Source of the DNA: an uncultured Clostridium sp.
GTDB taxonomy: Bacteria > Bacillota > Clostridia > TANB77 > CAG-508
Assembly (NCBI GenBank): GCA_900555085.1
Contig: USJU01000015.1
Coordinates: 1 to 19,497 of the forward strand
Direction of reading: 5' to 3'
DNA length: 19,497 nt
Shown here piece by piece: positions 1 to 6,640 of the stretch. A model generated the notes under the pieces. That model was given only the letters and a program-made list of their open reading frames with translations, was not told the DNA's origin and did no database searches. Each line of letters begins with the position of its first letter. Within the stretch, counting starts at the first letter, position 1. A program made the translations under genes and the position numbers.

Positions 1-387
1 ACTCAAGAGCAAAATGTAATTAGTGTATTAAGTAATATAAAAGGTGAAGAATTAAGAAAAGAACTAATAAAAAATTTTACATTAGAAAATCCTATTTATT
101 TAACAGTTTCTCCAGTAGGTACAAATATTAAAATAATAAATAAAAATAAAGCAATATTAACTATAACTTATGGTGATTTATTATCTGATTATAATACAGA
201 TGGTGGAGAATTTGAAATGAAAGTAGAAATTAACTCAAATACAAAAATAGAATGCAAAGGTGGAATTAATAATATAGAACAATTAGGAGATGTATCGTTA
301 GATATAATAAAAATAAAGCTAGATAAAAATACTATTAATAATGAAATACCAGTTGCCACGTACTTTATGTCTAGCAATGGCGATTAA
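1..387 (+). CDS. C-terminal part of an unidentified protein (5' end outside window)
   Basis: An open frame runs from the first base to a TAA at 385-387 and encodes the last 128 residues of a longer protein. The visible part begins with a charged helix-like stretch (LSNIKGEELRKELIKNF) and continues as alternating beta-like segments rich in Ile, Asn, Lys and Thr. There is no transmembrane segment, Cys cluster or motif I recognise. The codon use matches the neighbouring genes, so the frame is probably real. It ends 136 bases before copZ, and the copper promoter lies in between, so it is probably a separate transcription unit. No obvious terminator hairpin follows it. The function is unknown. Confidence 0.6.
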   Translation, partial: TQEQNVISVLSNIKGEELRKELIKNFTLENPIYLTVSPVGTNIKIINKNKAILTITYGDLLSDYNTDGGEFEMKVEINSNTKIECKGGINNIEQLGDVSLDIIKIKLDKNTINNEIPVATYFMSSNGD

Positions 388-458
388 ATTAAATGATAAA
401 TTGTAGGTGAAAATAATGGAATTAGTTATAAAAAGATTTATAAGACTATACCCCCTTA

Positions 459-487
459 TTTACAAAATACCATATGGGGTATACAAT
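459..487 (+). promoter_or_regulatory. copZA promoter, sigma-A type
   Basis: The -35 is TTTACA at 459-464 and the -10 is TACAAT at 482-487, with a 17-base spacer. Transcription would begin near 494, about 30 bases before copZ. The spacer is almost filled by the CsoR-like operator, so a bound repressor would block polymerase. Confidence 0.7.
467..482. promoter_or_regulatory. CsoR-type copper operator
   Basis: The sequence ATACCATATGGGGTAT is an imperfect dyad that closely resembles the pseudo-palindromic ATACCC...GGGGTAT operators of the copper-sensing repressor CsoR in Bacillus and relatives. It lies between the -35 and -10 of the copZA promoter. A C-rich half site (TATACCCCC, 447-455) sits just upstream and may add a contact. 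No csoR gene is present in the window, so the regulator must be encoded elsewhere. Confidence 0.65.
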
Positions 488-523
488 ATCAGTGGATTAT
501 AAATAGGAAAGGAATGAGTTAAT

Positions 524-733
524 ATGAAAGAATTAAAATTAAAAGTAAGTGGTATGGTTTGTGGAGGCTGTGAAAACAGAGTAAAAACAGCTTTATCAGA
601 AATTAACGGTGTAGAAAGCGTAGATGCAAATCATAATACTGGAATAGTAACTATAACTTCAAAAGAAGATATAGATGTTAGTAAAATTAAAGAAAGAATA
701 ATAGATATTGGTTTTGAAATAGTAGAGGAATAG
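524..733 (+). CDS. copZ: Copper chaperone CopZ (heavy-metal-associated domain)
   Basis: This 69-residue protein is a single HMA ferredoxin-like domain. The metal-binding loop GMVCGGC places Cys13 and Cys16 in the usual CxxC for Cu(I), and the C-terminal IGFEIVEE strand is typical of the family. CopZ is a cytosolic chaperone that carries Cu(I) and hands it to the partner ATPase CopA. The start ATG follows an AGGAAAGG ribosome site (505-512). The next gene begins 5 bases after its stop and encodes CopA, so the two are translated from one mRNA. The CsoR-like operator upstream indicates induction by copper. The length matches the family norm. A mercury or other soft-metal role is less likely given the Cu(I)-type ATPase next door. 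Confidence 0.93.
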   Translation: MKELKLKVSGMVCGGCENRVKTALSEINGVESVDANHNTGIVTITSKEDIDVSKIKERIIDIGFEIVEE

Positions 734-738
734 AGAAT

Positions 739-2946
739 ATGAAAAGTTTAATTTTATCAATAGATGGAATGACTTGTAGTGCATGTTCAAATGGGTTGGA
801 AAAATACTTAAATAAGCAAAATGGAATATTTAATGCTAGTGTAAATCTTGTTATGGCAAATGCTACAATAACATATGATGAAAATATTTTAAATCAAGAA
901 AAAATAGAAAAGTATATAAAACAAGCAGGATTTAAAAGTTTAGGCATATTTAAGGAATTTAATATAGAAAAAAATAATAAAAAAGAAAAAATACTGTTTA
1001 TTATTTTTACAATTCTTGCAATTATTTTAATGTATATTGCTATGGGCCATATGGTAGGATTACCAGTTATAAGCTTTTTGGATATACATCATAATCCAGT
1101 AAATTATGCTACAAGTTTATTAATTTTGACAATTGCATTTTTGATATATGGATACGATATTTTAAAAAATGGATATAAAAATTTAATTCATAAAATACCT
1201 AATATGGATACACTTGTTTCAATAGGTGTTATAAGTAGCTTTATTTATAGTGCATATGGTATGTATATGATATTAAAAGGAAATCATCTAACAATGAATT
1301 TATATTTTGAATCATCTGCAATAATAATTTACTTTGTCAAACTTGGAAGATATATTGACGGAATAAGCAAAGACAAAACAAAAGAAGCAATACAAAAATT
1401 AGTAGAAATAACACCAAATAAAGCAATTATCGAAGTAGAAGGTATACAAAAGGAAGTAACTCTTGATGAAATAAAAAAAGGTTGTACAGTAATTTCAAAA
1501 GCAGGAGATAAAATTGCAGTAGATGGAGAAATTATTGAAGGTAGTGCACATTTAGATGAATCGTTTATAACAGGTGAAAGCAAACCAGTAGCAAAAGGCA
1601 CTGGGGAGAAAGTAATTGCAGGGAGCTTAAATTTCGATGGATTTATAAAATATAAAGCAGAAAGAATAGGAAAAGAATCTACTGTCTCAGAAATTGTAAA
1701 ATTAGTTATAGAGGCAAGTAATACAAAAGCACCAATTGCAAAAATTGCAGATAAAATTTCTGGATATTTTGTTCCAGCCGTTATTGCTATTGCAGTAATT
1801 ACTTTTTTTGTATATCTAATTTTAGGTTATAATTTTGGAACAGCATTAAGTACCTTTATTACAGTATTAGTAGTTGCTTGTCCTTGTAGTTTAGGATTAG
1901 CTACTCCACTTGCAATAGTAGTTAGCGAAGGTGTGTGTGCAAGCAATGGTATATTAGTAAAGAAAAGTGAAATTTTAGAAAATGCTTCTAAAATTAATAC
2001 AATAGTATTTGATAAAACAGGTACATTAACATATGGAAAACTAAAAATTGCAAAAATATACAATTACAGTAATCTTTCAGAAAAAGATTTAATAAAGCTT
2101 GCAGGAAGTGTAGAGGAAAAATCAATACATCCAATAGGAAAGGCATTTGCATACTATATGCAAGAAAACAAAATTGAAAAACTAAATGTAGAGGATATGC
2201 AAAACTTAGCTGGTTATGGAATAGTTGGAACAGTTAACAATCAAAAAATAATATTAGGTAACAGAAAGATAATAGAAAAGTTTTCTATTAAAAATAATCA
2301 TTTAGAAGATGAAAAAGAATTGGCTCTTAATGGAAATAGCATTGTTTATGTAGCAAATGAAAACGAAGTTTTAGCTTTAATTGGAGTTAATGATATTGTA
2401 AGAGAAAATGCTAAAAACGTTATTGAAGAATTAAAAAAACATAATGTTAATTCAATAATGCTAACAGGAGACAACAAGGAAACAGCAGAAAAAATAGGCA
2501 AAGAACTTGGAATAACTAAAGTAATTTCAAATGTTTTGCCATCTCAAAAATCAGAAACAATAAAGAAACTAAAAGAAGATGGAAATAGAGTTATGATGTG
2601 TGGGGATGGCATAAATGATAGTCCAGCATTAACAAATGCAGATATTGGTGTAAGTGTAAAAAGCGGAACAGATATTGCAATGGATTCAAGTGACGTTATT
2701 TTAACCAAAAATGATTTATATTCAATATTAAAATTAATAAAAATTAGTGAAAAAACAGTTAAAAATATAAAACAAAACCTATTTTGGGCATTTTTCTATA
2801 ACTGTTTAATGATACCTATTGCCATTGGAATATTTAAGCCATTGGGAATTTCTATAAATCCTATGATTGCAAGTTTAGCAATGGTATTTAGTAGTTTAAC
2901 AGTAATTTTAAATGCTTTAAGACTTAAAAAATGCTATAATTTATAA
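739..2946 (+). CDS. copA: Copper-exporting P1B-type ATPase CopA
   Basis: A 735-residue P-type ATPase of the inner membrane that pumps Cu(I) out of the cytoplasm. In order it has one N-terminal HMA domain with GMTCSAC (Cys13, Cys16), membrane helices from about residue 85, the actuator-domain TGES (278-281), the metal-translocating CPC (381-383), the phosphorylated Asp425 in DKTGTLT, the P1B-specific His-Pro (464-465), TGD (576-578) and GDGIND (622-627). The last helices hold Tyr-Asn (687-688) and MVFSS (715-719), which match the Cu(I)-specific P1B-1 signature. A single HMA domain is common in Firmicutes. The gene is coupled to copZ: it starts 5 bases after the copZ stop, with its ribosome site (AGAGGA) inside the end of copZ. 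No frameshift or missing catalytic residue was seen. Confidence 0.95.
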   Translation: MKSLILSIDGMTCSACSNGLEKYLNKQNGIFNASVNLVMANATITYDENILNQEKIEKYIKQAGFKSLGIFKEFNIEKNNKKEKILFIIFTILAIILMYIAMGHMVGLPVISFLDIHHNPVNYATSLLILTIAFLIYGYDILKNGYKNLIHKIPNMDTLVSIGVISSFIYSAYGMYMILKGNHLTMNLYFESSAIIIYFVKLGRYIDGISKDKTKEAIQKLVEITPNKAIIEVEGIQKEVTLDEIKKGCTVISKAGDKIAVDGEIIEGSAHLDESFITGESKPVAKGTGEKVIAGSLNFDGFIKYKAERIGKESTVSEIVKLVIEASNTKAPIAKIADKISGYFVPAVIAIAVITFFVYLILGYNFGTALSTFITVLVVACPCSLGLATPLAIVVSEGVCASNGILVKKSEILENASKINTIVFDKTGTLTYGKLKIAKIYNYSNLSEKDLIKLAGSVEEKSIHPIGKAFAYYMQENKIEKLNVEDMQNLAGYGIVGTVNNQKIILGNRKIIEKFSIKNNHLEDEKELALNGNSIVYVANENEVLALIGVNDIVRENAKNVIEELKKHNVNSIMLTGDNKETAEKIGKELGITKVISNVLPSQKSETIKKLKEDGNRVMMCGDGINDSPALTNADIGVSVKSGTDIAMDSSDVILTKNDLYSILKLIKISEKTVKNIKQNLFWAFFYNCLMIPIAIGIFKPLGISINPMIASLAMVFSSLTVILNALRLKKCYNL

Positions 2947-2953
2947 AAAAGCC

Positions 2954-2982
2954 TACACAAACTAAAAAATATATGTTACAAT
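2954..2982 (+). promoter_or_regulatory. Probable yebC promoter
   Basis: TACACA (2954-2959), a 17-base spacer and TACAAT (2977-2982) make a reasonable sigma-A promoter, with 4/6 and 5/6 matches. It lies just after copA and about 70 bases before yebC, suggesting yebC is transcribed on its own. No terminator hairpin is obvious after copA. Confidence 0.5.
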
Positions 2983-3051
2983 GTTAACTGAATTTGTAAA
3001 ATTTGGAAAATTTTTAAGATATAGTAAAAAGAAATAAAAGGAGGAATTAAA

Positions 3052-3771
3052 ATGTCAGGACATAGCAAATGGCACAACATACAAGCTAAAAAAGGTAAAG
3101 CAGATGCAGCTAGAGGTAAAATCTTTACAAAACTTGGAAGAGAATTATTAATTGCAACTAAAGAAGGTGGACCAGACCCAGCAGGGAATTCTAAATTAAA
3201 AAATGTTATTGCTAAATGTAAAGCTGCAAATATGCCAAACGATACAATTAATAATGCAATTAAAAAAGCTTCAAGTAGTAATGAAAATTATGAAGAAATG
3301 ATTTACGAAGGTTATGGACCTTGTGGTGTTGCTGTTATTGTTGAAGCAAGTACAGATAATAAAAACAGAACCGCAGCAGATGTAAGACATGTTTTTGATA
3401 AATCTGGAGGAAATCTTGGAACAACAGGTTGTGTATCTTATTTATTTAATAGAAAAGGTGTAATTATAATAGATAAAACAACAACTGATAAAGATGAAGA
3501 TGAACTTATGATGCTTGCATTAGATAATGGAGCAGAAGACTTTACATCTGATGAAGAATGTTATGAGATAACAACATCACCTGAAGACTTTTCTACAGTT
3601 AGAGAAGCTTTAGAAAATGAAGGATTAGAATTTGTACAAGCAGAAATTCAGAGAGTTCCAACTACTTATGTTACACTAGACGAAAAAGGACAAGAAAAGA
3701 TGGAAAGACTTATTGAAAAACTAGATGAATTAGATGATGTTATGAATGTTTACCATAACTGGGAAGAATAA
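3052..3771 (+). CDS. yebC: YebC/TACO1-family protein
   Basis: A 239-residue protein that opens with the family hallmark MSGHSKWHNIQAKKGKADAARGK and is collinear with YebC throughout, including the NMPNDTINNAIKKA helix (about 60-73) and the YEGYGPCGVAVIVE strand (about 85-98). YebC proteins are cytosolic. They are annotated either as DNA-binding transcriptional regulators or, for the TACO1-like branch, as translation factors that relieve ribosome stalling on difficult sequences; the sequence alone does not tell which applies here. The ATG follows a strong AAGGAGG (3038-3044). A perfect-palindrome terminator follows, so the gene is probably monocistronic. Its length matches the family. Confidence 0.93.
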   Translation: MSGHSKWHNIQAKKGKADAARGKIFTKLGRELLIATKEGGPDPAGNSKLKNVIAKCKAANMPNDTINNAIKKASSSNENYEEMIYEGYGPCGVAVIVEASTDNKNRTAADVRHVFDKSGGNLGTTGCVSYLFNRKGVIIIDKTTTDKDEDELMMLALDNGAEDFTSDEECYEITTSPEDFSTVREALENEGLEFVQAEIQRVPTTYVTLDEKGQEKMERLIEKLDELDDVMNVYHNWEE

Positions 3772-3784
3772 AACTCAAATATCT

Positions 3785-3821
3785 CGCATATACATATTAA
3801 TATGTATATGCGTTTTTTATT
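3785..3821 (+). terminator. Rho-independent terminator after yebC
   Basis: A perfect 28-base palindrome (3785-3812; arm CGCATATACATATT) is followed by TTTTTTATTTT. It probably ends the yebC transcript and separates it from the spoIIIA locus. Confidence 0.85.
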
Positions 3822-3870
3822 TTAAATATTTAAAATTGTTTACACAATATATGTAAGTTTAAAAGTAGAA

Positions 3871-3887
3871 GGCGACCATCGGTCGCC
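3871..3887. repeat. GC-rich palindrome, copy 1
   Basis: GGCGACCATCGGTCGCC forms a 7-bp stem with a 3-base loop. It is strikingly GC-rich for this genome. Its layout (GGCG, two variable bases, C-AT-pyrimidine-G, two variable bases, CGCC) is shared with the element at 15611-15627. It sits just upstream of the spoIIIAA ribosome site and is followed by TTTCT, so it may also weakly terminate or attenuate transcription. Confidence 0.6.
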
Positions 3888-3900
3888 TTTCTATGAAAGG
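3886..3900 (+). promoter_or_regulatory. Hairpin that can hide the spoIIIAA ribosome site
   Basis: CCTTTC TAT GAAAGG is a perfect 6-bp inverted repeat whose 3' arm is the spoIIIAA Shine-Dalgarno region (GAAAGGGTG, 7 bases before the ATG). Its first two bases are also the last two of the GC-rich stem upstream, so the two hairpins compete at their border. That it regulates translation is an inference. Confidence 0.4.
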
Positions 3901-3907
3901 GTGAAAA

Positions 3908-4828
3908 ATGAGCTATAATGATATTTTAAGATATTTTCCAGATAATATAAGAGTAGTTTTGGAAAATGAAATAAATAATAATTTAGTTATAGAAGAAATA
4001 AGAATAAGAAATTCTAAACCAATAATTTTAAAATTAAACAATTCTGAAAAAATAATAAACTATATAGTACAAACAGAAGATGTATTAAAAATATTGCAAA
4101 GTATTTGCGAAAATTCTATATATTCATACCAAAATCAAATATGTGAAGGTTTTATAACCATAAAGGGTGGACATAGAATAGGAATTACAGGAAGTGCAGT
4201 AATAGAAAATAATAAAGTTAAAAATATAAATTACATATCAAATCTAAATTTTAGAATAGCAAGGCAAATAATAGGTTGCTCTAACAACATAATTAAAGAA
4301 ATAATTAATCAAGAGGAAAATACTATTTATAACACTTTAATTGTATCTTCACCAGGAGCAGGAAAAACAACACTATTAAGAGATATAATTAGAAATTTAA
4401 GTAATGGAACTGTAGAAATTACAGGAAAAAACATAGGAGTTGTAGATGAAAGAGGAGAAATTGCAGCAATGTATAAAGGAATTCCTCAAAACGATTTAGG
4501 AATAAGAACAGATATAATTGAAAACATTAAAAAATCTGTAGGGATGAAAATGCTTATAAGGTCAATGGCACCAGAAATTATAGTAGCAGATGAAATAGGA
4601 AGTAAAGAAGACGTGCAAGAAATAAACTATGCAGTATGTTCAGGAATAAAAGGAATATTCACAGCACATGGAAATTCATTAGAAGACTTAAAATTAAATC
4701 CAGCTATAGCGGAATTAATAGAAAAAAATATATTTGAAAAATTAGTATTTTTAGATAAAAAACATAAAGGAAAAGTAAATAAAATATATGCTTTAGATAA
4801 AATAAATAAAGAATACAAAATAATTTAA
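3908..4828 (+). CDS. spoIIIAA: Stage III sporulation protein AA (ATPase)
   Basis: A 306-residue P-loop ATPase of the secretion-ATPase type. Walker A is SPGAGKTT (148-155). A VVDERGEIAAMYKGIPQNDLG block (about 178-198) is characteristic of SpoIIIAA. Walker B is IIVADE (224-229), followed by GSKEDVQE and a TAHG sensor region (252-255). It is the cytoplasmic ATPase on the mother-cell side of the SpoIIIA-SpoIIQ channel, resembling ATPases of type II/IV secretion. The gene starts the spoIIIA locus, but a terminator-bounded insert separates it from spoIIIAB. The ATG is preceded by GAAAGGGTG, which lies in a hairpin. I could not assign a clear sigma-E promoter upstream, although mother-cell sigma-E control is usual. 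Confidence 0.93.
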   Translation: MSYNDILRYFPDNIRVVLENEINNNLVIEEIRIRNSKPIILKLNNSEKIINYIVQTEDVLKILQSICENSIYSYQNQICEGFITIKGGHRIGITGSAVIENNKVKNINYISNLNFRIARQIIGCSNNIIKEIINQEENTIYNTLIVSSPGAGKTTLLRDIIRNLSNGTVEITGKNIGVVDERGEIAAMYKGIPQNDLGIRTDIIENIKKSVGMKMLIRSMAPEIIVADEIGSKEDVQEINYAVCSGIKGIFTAHGNSLEDLKLNPAIAELIEKNIFEKLVFLDKKHKGKVNKIYALDKINKEYKII

Positions 4829-4845
4829 AAATTATTAAATATTTA

Positions 4846-4874
4846 TTGCATAGTAAAAAGAATAATGTTAAAAT
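4846..4874 (+). promoter_or_regulatory. Internal sigma-A promoter inside the spoIIIA locus
   Basis: TTGCAT (4846-4851), 17 bases and TAAAAT (4869-4874) form a good vegetative-type promoter between spoIIIAA and the coiled-coil gene. With the terminator at 5348-5404 it makes the coiled-coil gene a self-contained unit. Confidence 0.65.
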
Positions 4875-4905
4875 ACTTTTATAAAAAAGAAGGAGGTGAA
4901 AATTA

Positions 4906-5319
4906 ATGGAAGAAAAAAGAGCTATTGAATTGATGGAAGCAAACAACGAAAAATTGTACAAAGTGATGGAAGAAAAAATTGAAGCTAACAATGAAAAGCT
5001 ATCTGCTATGATGGACGAAAAAATAGAGGCTAATAACGAAAAAATATCTGTTATGATAGATGAAAAAATTAAAGAAAACAATAAAATTTTAGACAAAAGA
5101 TTTGATCAACTTGAAGAAAAGATTATTGACAACAATTTTTATTTCGAAGAAAAGTACGGTAAAAAAATTGATGCTATGTTTGAAAAAATAATGATGGATG
5201 ACCAGAAAAACGATAAAAAGTTTGATGAATATGAAAATTACATGGCATTAAACAATAAACGTTTACTTTCACATGAGATTAGAATTACTAATTTAGAAAA
5301 GGCAGTAAGTTCAAAATAA
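4906..5319 (+). CDS. Small coiled-coil protein with 15-residue repeats, inserted in spoIIIA
   Basis: An acidic/basic 137-residue protein with no membrane segment and no Cys. It is predicted to be almost entirely helical coiled coil. An exact 15-residue period is visible: EANNEK recurs at residues 11-16, 26-31 and 41-46, with a decayed KENNK at 56-60, each followed by a hydrophobic pair and then (M/I)(E/D)EKI. The DNA shows matching 45-base repeats. The C-terminal HEIRITNLEKAV resembles trimeric or dimeric coiled-coil ends found in many unrelated proteins. The start has a consensus AAGGAGGTG site and a promoter at 4846-4874; a terminator follows. It is not one of the standard spoIIIA genes, and I do not recognise the family. 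It may be an inserted vegetative gene rather than a channel part. Confidence 0.75.
   Translation: MEEKRAIELMEANNEKLYKVMEEKIEANNEKLSAMMDEKIEANNEKISVMIDEKIKENNKILDKRFDQLEEKIIDNNFYFEEKYGKKIDAMFEKIMMDDQKNDKKFDEYENYMALNNKRLLSHEIRITNLEKAVSSK
4936..5085 (+). repeat. 45-base tandem repeat in the coiled-coil gene
   Basis: Three to four direct units of 45 bases encode the 15-residue EANNEK repeat (units starting near 4936, 4981 and 5026, and a degenerate one near 5071). Synonymous differences between units (for example GCA/GCT, AAC/AAT) show that they are not a very recent duplication. The unit length could change by slippage or recombination. Confidence 0.7.
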
Positions 5320-5347
5320 TTTATAATCTAAAAATAACCAGAAAAGT

Positions 5348-5404
5348 AGTAGGCATATACATTATATCTATAAAAGATGTAATATATATGCCTACTATTT
5401 AATT
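5348..5404. terminator. Terminator after the coiled-coil gene
   Basis: A long inverted repeat, AGTAGGCATATA (5348-5359) with TATATGCCTACT (5385-5396), encloses a partly paired AT-rich middle and is followed by ATTTAATTTTA. The arms also carry A-rich and T-rich flanks, so it could act in both directions. It should stop transcription from spoIIIAA or the internal promoter before it reaches spoIIIAB. Confidence 0.75.
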
Positions 5405-5429
5405 TTATATATAAATATGTTCTAAAAAC

Positions 5430-5475
5430 AAAAACTCCTGAATATAATATATTAATATTAAATTAAGGAGTTTTT
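5430..5475 (+). promoter_or_regulatory. Terminator-like hairpin enclosing the spoIIIAB ribosome site
   Basis: AAAAACTCCT (5430-5439) is perfectly complementary to AGGAGTTTTT (5466-5475). The right arm contains the AAGGAG Shine-Dalgarno of spoIIIAB (ATG at 5477) and ends in a T run. An RNA that includes the left arm would have this site masked or would terminate. A weak TATAAT at 5443-5448 inside the loop could start an RNA lacking the left arm. Function is inferred. Confidence 0.45.
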
Positions 5476-5476
5476 T

Positions 5477-5981
5477 ATGTTTATTATTAAAACAATAATT
5501 TTACTATATTTGGTACAAGTTTAAGTTTAGGAATAATGTTTTCAAAAAAATATTCAAATAGAGTAAAAACACTTAAAGAATTAAATTCAGCACTAAACAT
5601 ATTTCTAACAAAAATAAAATATACTTATGAACCTATACCAGATATATTTGAAGAAGTATCGAAAAATACATATAAAAATGTTTCGAATTTATTTTATGAA
5701 TCCAGCCAAAAGATGAAAAATACAGAAGCAGGTACGGCATGGCTGAACTCATAGAAGAAAGCAATTTAGAAATAAACGAAGAAGATAAAAACATATTAAA
5801 AGGATTGTCAAAACTTCTCGGTAAAACAAACTTAGAAGGACAAGTTAGAGAAATAGAGCTAACCCAAAGTTTTTTGAAAAAACAAATAGAAGATGCAGAA
5901 CAAGAAAGGCAAAAAAACGAAAAGTTATATAAAACATTAGGAATGACAATAGGACTAGCAATAGTTATATTGTTAGCTTAA
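5477..5981 (+). pseudogene. spoIIIAB: spoIIIAB with two single-base frameshifts
   Basis: SpoIIIAB is a small membrane protein of the mother-cell channel complex, normally about 170 residues. Here the ATG at 5477 (AAGGAG site) reads MFIIKTIILLY, then stops at 5522. Adding one base at the T run 5509-5511 continues as FGTSLSLGIMFSKKYSNRVKTLKELN. That frame stops at 5752. Adding one base at the GG of 5741-5742 joins AGTAW to AELIEESNLEINEEDKN and the C-terminal membrane helix (GMTIGLAIVILLA). The repaired product is 168 residues with the expected N-terminal and C-terminal hydrophobic segments. Both lesions are one-base losses in short homopolymers, so assembly error is a serious alternative to real gene decay. 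Neither site is a classic -1 slippery heptamer. Confidence 0.85.
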
Positions 5982-6008
5982 TAAAACAAAAGAAAGGAAT
6001 TTATACTT

Positions 6009-6203
6009 ATGAATATTGAATTACTTTTTAAAATAGCTGCAGTAGGAATTTTAGTTGCAGTACTTCATCAAGTGTTAGTAAGAGCAGGAAGAGAAGACCA
6101 AGCAATGATGACAACCTTAGCAGGGCTTGTAATAGTTTTAACAATGGTAATAAAACAAATAAGTGGCCTGTTTGATGCTGTGCGAACAATGTTTAATTTA
6201 TAA
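6009..6203 (+). CDS. spoIIIAC: Stage III sporulation protein AC
   Basis: A 64-residue membrane protein with two hydrophobic helices (about residues 4-24 and 35-58) around a charged turn, VRAGREDQAMM. Its length and the LVRAGRED loop match SpoIIIAC. It is part of the membrane platform of the SpoIIIA channel in the mother-cell membrane. It lies 27 bases after spoIIIAB with an AGAAAGGAA ribosome site and 14 bases before spoIIIAD. Unlike its two neighbours, it is intact. It would be co-transcribed with AB-AH. Confidence 0.92.
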   Translation: MNIELLFKIAAVGILVAVLHQVLVRAGREDQAMMTTLAGLVIVLTMVIKQISGLFDAVRTMFNL

Positions 6204-6217
6204 GAGAGGAATTATAT

Positions 6218-6605
6218 ATGGATATTATAAAAATAATAGGAGTTCGGTTTAATAGGGCTAATTATTATAATTATACTAAGACAATATAAACCAGAATTTA
6301 CATTATATGTTTCTTTAATGGTAGGAGTAATAATATTTTTTATGATATCTGGACAATTAGCTGGAATAATAAAACTTCTATCAGATTTTTCTAATAAAGC
6401 AAGCATTAATAGTCAATTTCTTGGAATTTTATTAAAAATAACAGGAATAGCACTTTTAACAGAATTTGCAGTAAGTGTGTGCAAAGATTCTGGAGAAAAT
6501 TCAATAGCAAGCAAGGTAGATTTAGGAGGAAAAATTATGATAATTTCTGTATCAATTCCTATAATTTCAAGCCTATTAGAAACAATAATAAAAATTTTAC
6601 CTTAA
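6218..6605 (+). pseudogene. spoIIIAD: spoIIIAD with a one-base insertion
   Basis: SpoIIIAD is a multi-helix membrane protein paired with SpoIIIAC in the channel base. The ATG at 6218 follows AGAGAGGA (6203-6210) and reads MDIIKIIGV before going out of frame. Dropping one base around 6244-6245 (GTTCGGT to GTTGGT) gives a continuous 128-residue product: MDIIKIIGVGLIGLIIIIILR, then QYKPEFTLYVSLMVG and a normal C-terminus ending at 6605. The family length is about 130, so only one lesion is present. The longest intact frame starts at an internal Met (6318) and would lack the first helix. The extra C is not in a homopolymer, unlike the other frameshifts in this window. Sequencing error and real inactivation are both possible. 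Confidence 0.85.
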
Positions 6606-6640
6606 ACAAAAGAATACATTTCTAAAAAAGAGGTATACAT

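Noticed and set aside
416..502. Small 28-codon frame upstream of copZ with a plausible ribosome site
   Set aside because: It spans the copZA promoter and CsoR-like operator, so it would not be on the copZ transcript; its sequence is explained by regulatory DNA.
3822..3870. Sigma-E promoter for spoIIIAA
   Set aside because: AAATATT and TACACAAT resemble the -35 and -10 elements but are only 10 bases apart, too close for the usual spacing.
4936..5085. Repeats as a CRISPR-like array
   Set aside because: The units are contiguous, in frame and encode a heptad-like coiled coil; there are no spacers.
4704..5096. Antisense 130-codon frame under spoIIIAA and the coiled-coil gene
   Set aside because: Phe/Leu/Ser-rich mirror of Lys/Glu repeat codons on the other strand; no ribosome site or family resemblance.
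5500..5760. Programmed -1 frameshifting in spoIIIAB
   Set aside because: Neither junction has an X-XXY-YYZ slippery heptamer in the proper frame or an obvious downstream stimulator, and two events in one small gene would be unprecedented.
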